From Neptunomonas sp. (lineage in GTDB: Bacteria > Pseudomonadota > Gammaproteobacteria > Pseudomonadales > Balneatricaceae), in NCBI GenBank assembly GCA_004195305.1, contig SDWN01000267.1, positions 1 through 11,573 of the forward strand: DNA of 11,573 bases. Reading direction: 5' to 3'. Positions within the stretch are counted from its first letter, which is position 1, and every line of letters starts with the position of its first letter. The position numbers were made by a program, and so were the translations under genes. The notes below the pieces were generated by a model. It saw only the letters and a program-made list of their open reading frames with translations, did no database searches and was not told the origin of the DNA. Shown here piece by piece: positions 1 to 9,614 of this stretch.

Positions 1-19
1 AGATGTGTATAAGAGACAG
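1..19 (+). other. Tn5 mosaic end: residual Nextera library adapter at contig end
   Basis: Bases 1-19 read AGATGTGTATAAGAGACAG, identical over the full length to the 19-bp hyperactive Tn5 mosaic end used in transposase-based (Nextera) sequencing libraries. It lies exactly at the first base of the window and points inward, as an untrimmed adapter would. No IS50 or transposase sequence follows it; base 20 onward is ordinary AT-rich intergenic DNA. It is therefore a library artefact and not part of the genome. It also implies that the assembly comes from short-read tagmentation data, which matters when judging the repeat copy number and the frameshift elsewhere in the window. Confidence 0.97.
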
Positions 20-93
20 CTGTTCAGACATATGTGAGGTCCCTATCTTGCTAACCAATAAATTTGCAGCGTAGTATAAAGCTTCAAGCAAAA
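20..93 (-). promoter_or_regulatory. Intergenic remnant with a -10-like box facing the contig end
   Basis: This short non-coding stretch lies between the gltD terminator and the adapter. On the minus strand it holds TATACT (73-78), a five-of-six match to the sigma-70 -10 box, but no good -35 at 16-18 bp. An ATG at 31-29 on the same strand opens four codons before the sequence ends, far too few to identify a gene. In pseudomonads hemE follows gltD, so a promoter for the next gene could be here. That reading rests on synteny and one hexamer only. Confidence 0.2.
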
Positions 94-119
94 AAAAGGC
101 ACGTTATGACGTGCCTTTT
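90..119 (-). terminator. Intrinsic terminator downstream of gltD
   Basis: GGCACGT (98-104) and ACGTGCC (109-115) form a perfect 7-bp stem with a 4-nt loop, extended by four A:T pairs. In the minus-strand transcript the stem is followed by eight U residues (complement of A90-A97), the textbook shape of a Rho-independent terminator. It lies about 60 bases past the gltD stop codon and so ends the gltBD transcript. Four T residues on the other side could give weak termination on the plus strand too. Confidence 0.88.
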
Positions 120-133
120 GTGAAGGTGCTGAT

Positions 134-176
134 CTAACCCGGAAATTTCGATCCCTTGATGAAATATCCGGGTTAG
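134..176 (-). repeat. Long imperfect inverted repeat (hairpin) just after the gltD stop
   Basis: Bases 134-149 and 161-176 are complementary at 15 of 16 positions (one A:A mismatch at 144/166), with a possible G:U closing pair and a loop of about 9-11 nt. The outer ten pairs, starting CTAACCC, are perfect. The hairpin begins four bases beyond the gltD stop codon. No U-tract follows it in the transcript, so it is not itself an intrinsic terminator; the canonical one lies further down at 90-119. It could protect the mRNA 3' end or be a copy of a REP-like element. Function is inferred. Confidence 0.75.
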
Positions 177-180
177 TGGT

Positions 181-1617
<1,437 letters not shown>

Positions 1618-1627
1618 TCATCTATCT

Positions 1628-1652
1628 GCCCCGGGCTGTTAGGCGCCGGGGC
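1628..1652 (-). repeat. GC-rich inverted repeat in the gltB-gltD spacer
   Basis: GCCCCGG (1628-1634) and CCGGGGC (1646-1652) form a perfect all-G:C 7-bp stem with an 11-nt loop in the 77-bp gap between gltB and gltD. No U-run follows, so it is unlikely to terminate. The same spacer has a second, small hairpin, CCTGA (1678-1682) with TCAGG (1687-1691), whose 4-nt loop contains the gltB stop codon. Such structures can tune the relative output or decay of two cistrons; that role is inferred here. Confidence 0.5.
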
Positions 1653-1682
1653 GAACCATTGGGAAAACCTGTTCAGGCCTGA

Positions 1683-4600
1683 TTACTCAGGACGCTGACG
1701 CATGTTGTTGAGCAATTCGCCGAGACCTGCTGCCTTGGGTTTTACCAGCCAGAACTTGTTGATGTAATCATCAAAGTTTTCCAGCAGTTGCTGACCCCAG
1801 GCACTTTGGGTTTCATTGTAGAATTCGGTTATTACCGCCTGGAGGTGGTTGCGATACTCCTCCATGTGGTAATTGCTGATGCGGTGGATCTCGACCAGTT
1901 CGTGGTTGTACTTGTCCACGAAGGTGCGATCCAAGTCTAATACATAGGCAAAACCGCCGGTCATACCGGCACCGAAATTGTAACCGGTGTTGCCCAGTAT
2001 GGTGACCAGTCCGCCGGTCATGTATTCGCAACAGTGATCGCCGGCACCTTCGATGACGGCGTGGGCTCCAGAGTTGCGCACCGCAAAGCGTTCGCCGCTA
2101 CAGCCCGCCGCAAACAACTTGCCACCGGTAGCGCCGTACAAGCAGGTGTTACCGATGATCGAGGTGTTTTGGGTTTCAAACTGGCTCCCAGCTGGCGGAT
2201 AGATGACAATCTTGCCGCCCGCCATCCCTTTGCCGACGTAGTCGTTAGCATCACCTTCGAGGATTAGCTCCAGACCACCGGCGTTCCAGACGCCCAGGCT
2301 TTGCCCTGCGACACCCTTGAGGTTGATCTTGAGCGGTGCCTCAGACATGCCGAGATTGCCGTGCTGCTTGGCGATCTCGCCCGAAACTCGGGCGCCGACC
2401 GAGCGGTCGCAGTTGGTGATGTTGAAACTGAATTCGCCACCGCTCTTGGTGGCGATAGCGGCGCGCGTGGCATCCAGAATACTCAGATTCAACTCGCCCA
2501 GATCGTAGGGGTTGTTACGTTGCTGCTGACAGGTCTGCGGCTTGCTGGTATCCATAGCATCATTGTGCAGGATTGGGGTCAGATCGAGACGCTTCTGCTT
2601 ATCGGTGATTCCCGGCAAGATCTCCAGCAGGTCGGTGCGGCCTACCAGTTCATTCAGGGTGCGCACGCCTAGCTTGGCCATCCATTCCCGGGTCTCTTCG
2701 GCAATAAAGGTGAACAGGTGCTTGACCATCTCGACCGTGCCGATGAAGTGCTTGGAACGCAGGTAGTCGTTCTGGGTGGCAACACCGGTAGCGCAATTGT
2801 TGAGATGGCAGATGCGCAGGAATTTACATCCCAGCGCCACCATCGGCAGGGTGCCGAAGGCAAAACTTTCGGCACCGAGGATCGTGGCTTTGATCACATC
2901 CAGTCCGGTTTTCAGGCCGCCGTCGGTCTGTACCCGCACCTTGTCGCGCAGGTTGTTGATCACCAGTGCCTGGTGGGTCTCGGCCAGGCCGATCTCCCAG
3001 GGCGATCCGGCATGATGGATCGACGAGATCGGGCTGGCGGCGGTGCCGCCGTCGTAACCGGAGATGGTGATCAGATCCGCGTAGGCCTTGGCAACGCCCG
3101 CCGCGATGGTGCCGACGCCGGGACGTGAGACCAGCTTGACTGATACCAGTGCCTCCGGATTGATCTGCTTAAGGTCAAAGATCAGCTGCGCCAGGTCTTC
3201 TATAGAATAGATGTCGTGGTGCGGCGGTGGCGAGATCAGGGTTACCCCAGGTACGGCATAGCGCAGTGAGGCGATCAGTTTGTTGACCTTGCCGCCAGGT
3301 AGCTGGCCGCCTTCGCCGGGTTTAGCGCCCTGGGCGACTTTGATCTGCAGTACTTCGGCATTGACCAGATAGTGCGGTGTTACTCCGAAGCGCCCCGAGG
3401 CGATCTGTCTGATCTTGGAGCGTCGGTTGGTTCCGTAACGCGCCGGATCTTCGCCGCCTTCGCCGGAGTTGGAGCGTCCGCCGAGGTCGTTCATCGCCAT
3501 CGCCAGTGCTTCGTGCGCTTCGGGTGACAGGGCGCCCAGCGACATCGCCGCCGAATCAAAGCGCTTGAACAGGCTTTCGATCGGCTCGACGTCGCTCAGT
3601 GCCACCGGGGTGACATCTTTGAGCTTGAACAGGTCGCGTAGGGTTGCGACCGGACGTTCGTTGACCAGCGCCGCGAACTCTTTATAGGCTCCATAGTCGC
3701 CGCTCTGTACCGCGCGCTGGATGGTGCGTACCACGTCTGGGTTGTAAGCGTGGTACTCCTTGCCATGGATGTACTTGAGTTGGCCACCTTGCTCGATAGG
3801 CTTGCGCACCTTCCAGGCATCGTTGGCGAGCAGTTGCTGATCGCGCTGGAAGTCGTAAAAGTTGGCGCCCTGAATCCGGCTGGCGATGTCAGGAAAGCAG
3901 GTATCGACGATCTCGGAACTCAGTCCCATCGCTTCAAACAGCTTGGCCCCCCGGTAGGAGGCGATGGTGGAGATCCCCATCTTCGATAGGATCTTCATCA
4001 ACCCCTTATTAATGCCCTTGCGGTAGTTGGTGTGGCAGGTGATCTCATCGCTGAGAATCTCGCCACTCGCCACCATGTCATTGATGATACGGTACGACAG
4101 GTAGGGGTAAACTGCGCTGGCACCGCAGCCGAGCAGCACGGCAATCTGGTGCGAGTCACGGGCGGTACCGGTATCGATAATCAGGTTGCAGTCACAGCGC
4201 AGGCCTTGATCGCGCAGGTGACTGTCGACCGCTCCGGTCGCCATCAGGGCGTGGATTGGCAGCAGACCGTCTTTAATGTTGCGATCAGACAGAATCAAGA
4301 TCGTAGTGCCATTGCGGACCGCCTTCTCGGCGCTTTCGCACAGCACGTCCAGCGCCTGCTTGAGTCCCAGCATCGGATCATAATTGAGGCTTAGCGAGTG
4401 GGTCTCGAATCCAGGGATCTCGTTGTAAAACAACTTGTGGTATTTACGCGGCGAGAGTACCGGAGAGCCGAGAATAATCCGCTGCGCATGCTGCTCGGAA
4501 TCATCGAACGCGTTGCGCTCTGCGCCCAGGCAGGTCTCCAGTGACATCACAATTGCTTCGCGTAATGGATCGATCGGCGGGTTGGTGACTTGGGCGAACT

Positions 4601-6128
4601 GCTGCCGGAAGTAATCGTAGAGCGGCCGGATCCGGTGAGACAACACCGCCATCGGGGTGTCGTCGCCCATCGATCCTACGGCCTCTTGCGAGGTTTCGGC
4701 CAACGGGCGGATGATCTGGTCGCGCTCTTCAAAACTGACCTGATACAGTTTCTGATGAACTTTAAGCTGCTCTGGAGTGAATTGCTGGAATGCCAGGTCG
4801 CGGTCGTTCAGGGTCGCTTGGAGGCGGAATGAGCTATCCCGCAGCCACTTCTTGTAGGGGTGTTCACTCTTCAGACGCTGGTCGATATCGTCGGTGTGTA
4901 GCACTTCACCGGTGGTGGTATCGATGGCCAGCATCTGGCCCGGGCCGACCCGGCCTTTGGCGACCACGTCCTCGGGTTGGTAATCGTAGGTGCCGATCTC
5001 TGACGCTGTGCAGAGGATGCCATCTTTGGTCAATACCCAACGGGCCGGGCGCAGGCCGTTACGGTCGAGCATACAGACCGCAGTTTTGCCGTCGGTAATC
5101 ACCAAGCCGGCTGGGCCATCCCAGGGTTCCATATGCATGGAGTTGTATTCGTAAAACGCGCGTAGGTCGGGATCGATAATTTCGACGTTTTGCCAGGCCG
5201 GGGGTACGACCAGCCGCAGCGCTTTGTAGAGGTCCATGCCGCCGGTGAGTAGTAGCTCAACCATGTTATCCAGGCTGGAGGAATCAGAGCCGGAGGTATT
5301 CACGATCGGCATTAGATTATCCAGGCTGGGAAGCAACTCGGTTTCTAGCTTGCTGGCACGCGCGTTAGCCCAACTGCGGTTGCCTTCGATGGTGTTGATT
5401 TCGCCGTTATGGGCCAGAATCCGAAACGGTTGAGCCAGCGGCCAACGGGGGGCGGTGTTGGTTGAGAAGCGTTGGTGGAAGACGCAGATGGCGGTAGCCA
5501 TGCGCTCGTCGCCCAGATCCTGATAAAAACTGGTCAGGTCGGCAGGCATCACCAGGCCTTTGTACGACAGTACGGTGCTGGACAGGCTGCAGACGTAGAA
5601 GTCGGAGTCCTGTGCCAGGGCGATTTCAGTTTTGCGGCGGGCCACGAACAGACTAACGGCCAGCTGCTGAGGTTCCTTGCCACCATCGGTAACAAAAACC
5701 TGCTCGATCTTGGGTCTTGTCTCCAGTGCGATCGGGCCGCATGAAGAGGGGTCTGTGGGCACTTCGCGCCAGCCGATTAGCGTCAGGCCTTCGGCTGCAA
5801 GCTCCTTATTGACCTGTTCACGGGCAGTTTGGGCCTTGGTTTCATCCTGAGACAGGAACATCATACCGACGCCGTAATGTCGGCTCAGCTCTGTGTTGAA
5901 CTGTTCCTGGACAAGGGTGCGCATGAAGCTATCGGGCATCTGCAGCAGCAGGCCGCAGCCGTCGCCGGTCTTGCCGTCGGCGGCAATACCGCCACGGTGA
6001 GTCATGCAGGTGAGCGATTGGATCGCTTTCAGCAGCAACTGATGGCTGCTAATACCTTCGACGTGGGCCATCAGGCCAAAGCCGCAGTTATCCTTGAATT
6101 CGCCAGGGCGATATAGTCCTGTATGCAT
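1683..6128 (-). CDS. gltB: Glutamate synthase (NADPH) large subunit GltB
   Basis: This is the 1481-residue alpha subunit of GOGAT, full length for the family. It hydrolyses glutamine in an N-terminal class II amidotransferase domain and channels ammonia to an FMN domain, where 2-oxoglutarate becomes glutamate. The catalytic cysteine is C15 in DNCGFG, so a 14-residue propeptide is expected to be removed. Other landmarks are HNGEINT (240-246) of the amidotransferase domain, the central domain (about 420-780), the FMN-binding synthase domain (about 840-1200) with [15 protein letters not shown] (889-903) and [10 protein letters not shown] (1024-1033), and the 3Fe-4S ligands C1101, C1107 and C1112. 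The C-terminal glycine-rich beta-helix (about 1240-1430) shows repeated G-x-x-G-x-x-x-G runs such as [14 protein letters not shown]. The ATG at 6128-6126 has GAGGT six bases upstream and yields the short pseudomonad-type leader [14 protein letters not shown]. GltD, its partner, is encoded 77 bp downstream. No frame defects are visible. Confidence 0.98.
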   Translation of the reverse strand: MHTGLYRPGEFKDNCGFGLMAHVEGISSHQLLLKAIQSLTCMTHRGGIAADGKTGDGCGLLLQMPDSFMRTLVQEQFNTELSRHYGVGMMFLSQDETKAQTAREQVNKELAAEGLTLIGWREVPTDPSSCGPIALETRPKIEQVFVTDGGKEPQQLAVSLFVARRKTEIALAQDSDFYVCSLSSTVLSYKGLVMPADLTSFYQDLGDERMATAICVFHQRFSTNTAPRWPLAQPFRILAHNGEINTIEGNRSWANARASKLETELLPSLDNLMPIVNTSGSDSSSLDNMVELLLTGGMDLYKALRLVVPPAWQNVEIIDPDLRAFYEYNSMHMEPWDGPAGLVITDGKTAVCMLDRNGLRPARWVLTKDGILCTASEIGTYDYQPEDVVAKGRVGPGQMLAIDTTTGEVLHTDDIDQRLKSEHPYKKWLRDSSFRLQATLNDRDLAFQQFTPEQLKVHQKLYQVSFEERDQIIRPLAETSQEAVGSMGDDTPMAVLSHRIRPLYDYFRQQFAQVTNPPIDPLREAIVMSLETCLGAERNAFDDSEQHAQRIILGSPVLSPRKYHKLFYNEIPGFETHSLSLNYDPMLGLKQALDVLCESAEKAVRNGTTILILSDRNIKDGLLPIHALMATGAVDSHLRDQGLRCDCNLIIDTGTARDSHQIAVLLGCGASAVYPYLSYRIINDMVASGEILSDEITCHTNYRKGINKGLMKILSKMGISTIASYRGAKLFEAMGLSSEIVDTCFPDIASRIQGANFYDFQRDQQLLANDAWKVRKPIEQGGQLKYIHGKEYHAYNPDVVRTIQRAVQSGDYGAYKEFAALVNERPVATLRDLFKLKDVTPVALSDVEPIESLFKRFDSAAMSLGALSPEAHEALAMAMNDLGGRSNSGEGGEDPARYGTNRRSKIRQIASGRFGVTPHYLVNAEVLQIKVAQGAKPGEGGQLPGGKVNKLIASLRYAVPGVTLISPPPHHDIYSIEDLAQLIFDLKQINPEALVSVKLVSRPGVGTIAAGVAKAYADLITISGYDGGTAASPISSIHHAGSPWEIGLAETHQALVINNLRDKVRVQTDGGLKTGLDVIKATILGAESFAFGTLPMVALGCKFLRICHLNNCATGVATQNDYLRSKHFIGTVEMVKHLFTFIAEETREWMAKLGVRTLNELVGRTDLLEILPGITDKQKRLDLTPILHNDAMDTSKPQTCQQQRNNPYDLGELNLSILDATRAAIATKSGGEFSFNITNCDRSVGARVSGEIAKQHGNLGMSEAPLKINLKGVAGQSLGVWNAGGLELILEGDANDYVGKGMAGGKIVIYPPAGSQFETQNTSIIGNTCLYGATGGKLFAAGCSGERFAVRNSGAHAVIEGAGDHCCEYMTGGLVTILGNTGYNFGAGMTGGFAYVLDLDRTFVDKYNHELVEIHRISNYHMEEYRNHLQAVITEFYNETQSAWGQQLLENFDDYINKFWLVKPKAAGLGELLNNMRQRPE

Positions 6129-6303
6129 TTACAGACCTCGCTATAATAAGTCTTTATAAACAATCGCTTAGTGGTGTCTTTGGAAATACAGACCAGGTAC
6201 CAAGTGCCAAAAAGGGACAGGCATTCTACCCGCGAACGCGGTTAAGAACAAATCGGAGGAGTGGTTTTTCCTCTAAAGCGAGGCTGAAACAGGAAATCTG
6301 CCC
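6129..6303 (-). promoter_or_regulatory. gltB upstream region: ribosome binding site and weak promoter elements
   Basis: This 175-bp gap separates the AAA/SPOR gene from gltB and is much longer than the 22-23 bp spacers upstream, which suggests that gltBD has its own promoter. The Shine-Dalgarno GAGGT (6135-6139) lies six bases before the gltB ATG. Two AT-rich -10-like boxes are present on the minus strand, TATTAT (6143-6148) and TATAAA (6153-6158), but neither has a recognisable TTGACA-like box at 16-18 bp, as in activator-dependent promoters. Small inverted repeats (CCGCG with CGCGG at 6230-6241; a GAGGA/TCCTC pair near 6256-6273) lack a following U-tract on the minus strand, so I do not call a terminator for the upstream gene. 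Confidence 0.35.
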
Positions 6304-7140
6304 TTACAGCACCCCCTTTTGAATATCATCCTGTACCCCTTTTATGCTCCGTGCCCAGGGGCGACGGCTGCGCAGTGAGGGCGGTAGCTCACCCACTGCG
6401 TTCATGGCCGCCTTGCGCGAGGAAAAGTTTCCGTAAATGACAACAAACCAGGGTTTACCTTTGTAGATGGTTGAAAAGCTGTGTAATTCCTTTGATTTTG
6501 GCATCGAACCGATAAACTCAACTGCGCTTTTCTGGCGCCGAACTCCGAGCATTTGCAGGGTATAGCCTTGTGGTTTCCAGCCGAGCAGGGTCTGACCGTC
6601 GCCATAATAGGTCACGCTAGGGGTCGGTGTCTCAAGTGTGGCTGGATCAGAGAGGGGCTCTGGTTGCTCTGCTTGCTGGTCGGCTGCGCTAGGGAGCTTG
6701 AGTACGAGAGTGGCTGCAGGTGGTTGTGTTGGAACGCTGGCCACTGTTGGTGTCGCGTTCGCTGCTGCTTGGAGGGGCTCTTTGATCGGTGCTATATCGA
6801 GCGACTGGGTCGCTGTTGTCGGTATCTCAGTATCAGCACTGCTGGAAATCAGTTCGCTAGCAGTTGCTGTGTTAGGTGGCACGCTGCTAGGCAGTGGCGT
6901 ATCAGCTTGAGCGGTGCCAGTTTGACCTGTACTGGATAGTGCTGTGTCCAGGCGTTCGGTGCTAGCGGGTTCCTCCAGGGGTTTTTGTCCGGCTTCGAGA
7001 GCAGCACGTGCTTGCGCCAGGCGCTGCTCGAAGCTGTTTTCCTGAAGGGGCGCGGCGGTGGTGGGCGCTACCTGCGCGGGCTCTGGCTTGAGTTCAACCG
7101 GTAATTCCAGACGGACGCGATCGTGCTGTGGGTGGTGTCT
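6304..7140 (-). CDS. SPOR-domain C-terminal part of a DamX-like AAA/SPOR protein (frame-split, no start codon of its own near the break)
   Basis: This frame is open from the codon after a TAG (7141-7143) to the TAA at 6304. The first part (to about 6570) encodes a Pro/Thr/Ala/Ser-rich low-complexity linker. The end encodes a SPOR domain (about 6333-6564): GYTLQMLGV, then FSTIYKGKPWFVVIYGNFSS and RPWARSI, which match the DamX-type peptidoglycan-binding fold that recognises glycan strands at division sites. No ATG, GTG or TTG occurs in frame before the GTG at 6882-6880, which lies in the middle of the linker and would give a 192-residue protein of doubtful reality. Joining this frame to the overlapping ATPase frame by removing one base gives a single 534-residue protein, the length and domain order I expect for pseudomonad AAA/SPOR proteins found between aroB and gltB. 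I see no membrane segment or signal peptide anywhere in it. Confidence 0.8.
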   Translation of the reverse strand, partial: RHHPQHDRVRLELPVELKPEPAQVAPTTAAPLQENSFEQRLAQARAALEAGQKPLEEPASTERLDTALSSTGQTGTAQADTPLPSSVPPNTATASELISSSADTEIPTTATQSLDIAPIKEPLQAAANATPTVASVPTQPPAATLVLKLPSAADQQAEQPEPLSDPATLETPTPSVTYYGDGQTLLGWKPQGYTLQMLGVRRQKSAVEFIGSMPKSKELHSFSTIYKGKPWFVVIYGNFSSRKAAMNAVGELPPSLRSRRPWARSIKGVQDDIQKGVL

Positions 7141-7909
7141 CTAGCTCCGTCTTGACAGTGTTCACGGCCTCCAGTGCTCGTACAACGCGTCCTGGCAAGC
7201 CTAAAGACTCGGTGTGTATACGCTGCTTCTGGGTGTCATTTAGGCGTATAGCAACGGCGCTGAAGCATTGCTCTAACAAAGCGTCCAGCGAAGCCCGGTC
7301 AAGGGGAGGGATTTCGATAAAGTGACAGCTGGTTTCTACTACTTCGCTCAGGCTGGGAGCTGCAATTGTCTGCATAATGAGCGGGGTCGCAAAGAGCACG
7401 ATATGCGGACGGAAATCATCGTCAGCCAGGGTTGATAGTTGGTTGAACAGCAGCTCCAGTGCATCCAGGGTTAAATGTTCAGCATCGTCAATGACGATCA
7501 GCACCTGTCGTGACTGCTGCAGGAGCTGTTCGGCATGATCCACCAGGGCCTTTAGCTGGGTGGAGGCGGCGCTAAATTGATCGGTGTTGAGATTGAGCTG
7601 TTGGCTCAGTTCGGCCAGCAGTGCCTCGGTATTCATTTCTGGGCGTGCCTGGATGAAGCAGGCATGAACCGAGCTGTCGCCAGCATTAGGATAAAATTGC
7701 TGCAGTAGAGTCGTCTTTCCACTGCCGCTTACGCCGGTGATAATTTGAATGAAATGACTGTAACGACTCAGGTGCTCAATCTGCTCAAGCAGTTGAATAT
7801 GCGACGTAGGGAGATAATAGTCCCCAGCGCCACTTTGTATTTTAAGGGTTGGCACCGCATCGCCGAGTAGCGCTTCGATAGTATCCGTCTCAGGTGGCTG
7901 TTTATCCAT
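7094..7909 (-). CDS. AAA ATPase N-terminal part of a DamX-like AAA/SPOR protein (ends early at a frameshift)
   Basis: As written, a 271-residue ATPase of the ExeA/MSHA-biogenesis-like AAA type. Walker A is GVSGSGKT at 59-66, Walker B VLIVIDDAEH at 136-145, and GLPGRV at 237-242 is the usual sensor-2 region with R241. The last 12 or so residues (TARSRPSGITG) look unlike the family, and the stop TGA at 7096-7094 falls inside a region where the adjacent frame carries the linker of the SPOR protein. The natural reading is the N-terminal, cytoplasmic half of one AAA/SPOR protein. ATG 7909-7907 lies 23 bp after the aroB stop without a strong Shine-Dalgarno, suggesting translation coupled to aroB. 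DamX proteins act at the septum; the role of the ATPase half is not established from sequence. It could instead be a real stand-alone ATPase if the frameshift is genuine. Confidence 0.85.
   Translation of the reverse strand: MDKQPPETDTIEALLGDAVPTLKIQSGAGDYYLPTSHIQLLEQIEHLSRYSHFIQIITGVSGSGKTTLLQQFYPNAGDSSVHACFIQARPEMNTEALLAELSQQLNLNTDQFSAASTQLKALVDHAEQLLQQSRQVLIVIDDAEHLTLDALELLFNQLSTLADDDFRPHIVLFATPLIMQTIAAPSLSEVVETSCHFIEIPPLDRASLDALLEQCFSAVAIRLNDTQKQRIHTESLGLPGRVVRALEAVNTVKTELETPPTARSRPSGITG
7097..7140 (-). other. Frameshift window joining the AAA and SPOR reading frames
   Basis: The ATPase frame must move by +1 (skip one base) between the TAG of the SPOR frame (7141-7143) and its own TGA (7096-7094) to continue into the SPOR frame. 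The tract CCACCACCC in the transcript (about 7130-7138) is the likeliest place: dropping one C gives ETPPQHDRVRLELPVELKPE, a sensible linker. The total span 7909-6304 is 1606 nt, exactly one base more than a multiple of three. This may be an assembly error, a true mutation, or, less likely, recoding. Confidence 0.75.
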
Positions 7910-7932
7910 GGGTTTTTCTGTTAGCTCGTCGT

Positions 7933-9051
7933 TTAGGTATCAAGGGCTTGGGTGGCAAGTGCCGTGGCGTCGAGTATAGCGGCGTCGAGGGTGGCCGCGA
8001 GCGCGGTGGTCGAAAACTGCTCTGTGACCAGGGCATCACCCAGTTGCCGCAGTAGAATCAGACGCAACTGGCCATCAAGCACTTTTTTATCCACAGCCAT
8101 CAACCGCATAAAATCAGCGGACGTCATTGCTGGCGGAGGTGTTAGCGGGAGTTGGGCGCGCAGGAACAGGCGCTTTATCCGCTCAATATCACTTTTTTCT
8201 AACCAGCCAGAGCGTTGTGACAGGTCCGCGGCAAGCAGTGTGCCTACGGCGACGGCTTCACCGTGCAGCCAACTGCCGTAACCGGAGTAAGTTTCAATCG
8301 CGTGACCGAAGGTGTGGCCCAGATTTAACAGAGCCCGCTTGCCTTGCTCAGTTTCATCCTCGGAGACTACCTGCGCTTTGATTTCGCAGCAGCGCCGGAT
8401 CGCTTCGGCCAGAATGGCGGGGTTTCTGGCCTGCAGTGAGTCTAAGTTAGCCTCGATCCACTGCAGAAAATTAAGGTCGAGTATGAGCCCGTACTTAATC
8501 ACCTCTGCCAGGCCAGCCGCCAGTTGATTATCGGCCAGGGTGTTGAGGGTGTCGGTATCAATAATTACGCATCGGGGCTGGTGGAAAGCCCCGATCATGT
8601 TTTTCCCCAGGGGGTGGTTAACCCCGGTCTTGCCACCGACTGAAGAATCCACCTGCGCCAGCAGGGTGGTTGGGATCTGAACGAAATCAACGCCGCGCTG
8701 GTAGCAGGCAGCCGCGAAGCCGGTCATATCGCCTATGACACCGCCGCCCAGAGCAACGAGCGTGGTGGTGCGGTTATGGCGCGACTGCAGCAGCCCGGTG
8801 AAAATTTGATCGAGGGTGTCCAGGTTCTTGAATTGTTCACCGTCGGGCAGTATTACTGTCGCTATCTGCTTGCCTGTCAGTGCCAGGCGAATGCGTTCGA
8901 GATAGAGGGGTGCCACGGTCGTGTTGGTAACGATCATGACCTGGTTGCTGCGGATGGTATCGATCCAGCATTCTGGCCGATCTAGTAGACCCTGGCCGAT
9001 AAATATGGGGTAGCTGCGCTCGTTGAGTGCAACATCCAAGCGAAGAGTCAT
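7933..9051 (-). CDS. aroB: 3-dehydroquinate synthase AroB
   Basis: AroB converts DAHP to 3-dehydroquinate, the second step of the shikimate pathway, in the cytoplasm, using NAD and a divalent metal (zinc). The protein has 372 residues, a little longer than the roughly 360 of close homologues. The N-terminal half binds NAD, with [11 protein letters not shown] at 102-112 and the substrate loop [11 protein letters not shown] at 135-145. The metal ligands are E183 (GLAEVIKYG), H246 (NLGHTFGH) and H263 (LHGEAV), each one lower than the E. coli numbers 184, 247 and 264 as I recall them. The extra length is an alanine-rich C-terminal tail (about 345-372). The start ATG 9051-9049 gives a canonical N-terminus. 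It lies 22 bp after aroK with no clear Shine-Dalgarno, so translation is probably coupled. The aroK-aroB pair is the common gammaproteobacterial arrangement. No missing residues are seen. Confidence 0.97.
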   Translation of the reverse strand: MTLRLDVALNERSYPIFIGQGLLDRPECWIDTIRSNQVMIVTNTTVAPLYLERIRLALTGKQIATVILPDGEQFKNLDTLDQIFTGLLQSRHNRTTTLVALGGGVIGDMTGFAAACYQRGVDFVQIPTTLLAQVDSSVGGKTGVNHPLGKNMIGAFHQPRCVIIDTDTLNTLADNQLAAGLAEVIKYGLILDLNFLQWIEANLDSLQARNPAILAEAIRRCCEIKAQVVSEDETEQGKRALLNLGHTFGHAIETYSGYGSWLHGEAVAVGTLLAADLSQRSGWLEKSDIERIKRLFLRAQLPLTPPPAMTSADFMRLMAVDKKVLDGQLRLILLRQLGDALVTEQFSTTALAATLDAAILDATALATQALDT

Positions 9052-9073
9052 GGTGTCTGTGTGTCCAGTGTGG

Positions 9074-9592
9074 CTAACGAAGTATGTTGAGTTGCTCGAG
9101 TTGCAAGGTGATCTCTCTGGCGACCGATTTGGGGCGTCGACCGTCGGTATGGATCAACAGGTCACAACAGTCTTGGTACAGCGGATCTCGGTTCTGCATC
9201 AGCTCCTCCAGCACTTTAGAGGGGTTGTCGGTTCGAAGCAAAGGCCGATTGCGGTCTTTTGCAGTGCGCTCTATTTGTTGCTGTAAGGAGGCGTAGAGAT
9301 AGATAACGGTGCCACGGGCTTGCAGTCGGCGCCGGTTTTCAGGATCGAGAATGGCGCCACCTCCGGTTGCTAGCACGATATCAGTTTGCTGGGTCAGTTC
9401 ATCGATGACACTGGCTTCGCGTTTACGAAACCCGGCCTCGCCTTCGACATCAAAAATCCAGGGTATATCCGCCCCCGCCCGCTCCTCTATCACCTTATCG
9501 GAGTCGACGAAAGAGAGTTGCAGATCTTGGGCAAGAAGGCGTCCCAGAGTGCTTTTTCCAGCACCCATAGGACCGATCAAAAACAGGTTCAA
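9074..9592 (-). CDS. aroK: Shikimate kinase AroK
   Basis: AroK phosphorylates the 3-hydroxyl of shikimate with ATP, the fifth step of chorismate synthesis. The 172-residue length is typical. Seen in order: the P-loop GPMGAGKST at 7-15, the shikimate/magnesium site DSD at 30-32, R56 in GEAGFRKRE, the GGGA loop at 77-80, the lid arginine R116 in NRPLL, and the late RDPLY motif at 135-139. The start is TTG at 9592-9590: it puts the protein start at the family position ([10 protein letters not shown]) and has the Shine-Dalgarno AAGGG seven bases upstream. The frame stays open further upstream, but only into the end of pilQ. It follows pilQ by 22 bp and precedes aroB by 22 bp, so all three are probably co-transcribed. 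GntK-like kinases share the fold, but the shikimate residues and the aroB neighbour settle the identity. Confidence 0.97.
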   Translation of the reverse strand: MNLFLIGPMGAGKSTLGRLLAQDLQLSFVDSDKVIEERAGADIPWIFDVEGEAGFRKREASVIDELTQQTDIVLATGGGAILDPENRRRLQARGTVIYLYASLQQQIERTAKDRNRPLLRTDNPSKVLEELMQNRDPLYQDCCDLLIHTDGRRPKSVAREITLQLEQLNILR

Positions 9593-9599
9593 ACCACGA

Positions 9600-9604
9600 C
9601 CCTT
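9600..9604 (-). promoter_or_regulatory. Shine-Dalgarno deciding the TTG start of aroK
   Basis: On the minus strand AAGGG (complement of 9600-9604) lies seven bases before the TTG at 9592, an ideal spacing. No ATG or GTG lies at a suitable position, and the family N-terminus begins here, so the TTG start is well supported. Confidence 0.75.
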
Positions 9605-9614
9605 TTTAATAATC

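Noticed and set aside
1..19. Mosaic end as the terminus of a natural Tn5/IS50 element
   Set aside because: No transposase, IS50 or resistance gene sequence adjoins it, and it sits exactly at the contig edge facing inward like a library adapter.
6192..6210. TGGCAC on the minus strand upstream of gltB, resembling the -24 half of a sigma-54 promoter
   Set aside because: At the required spacing the -12 element reads ACCT in place of TTGC, so the essential GC is absent.
6228..6273. Terminator between the AAA/SPOR gene and gltB
   Set aside because: The CCGCG/CGCGG hairpin has only a 2-4 nt loop and no U-tract after it, and the GAGGA/TCCTC stem is short and followed by mixed sequence.
7093..7099. 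GGT TGA at the end of the ATPase frame as a prfB-like programmed +1 frameshift into the SPOR frame
   Set aside because: Skipping the T of TGA does enter the SPOR frame, but GGT to GTT re-pairing is poor and there is no strong Shine-Dalgarno-like stimulator just upstream. A simple indel in the CCACCACCC tract explains the data better.
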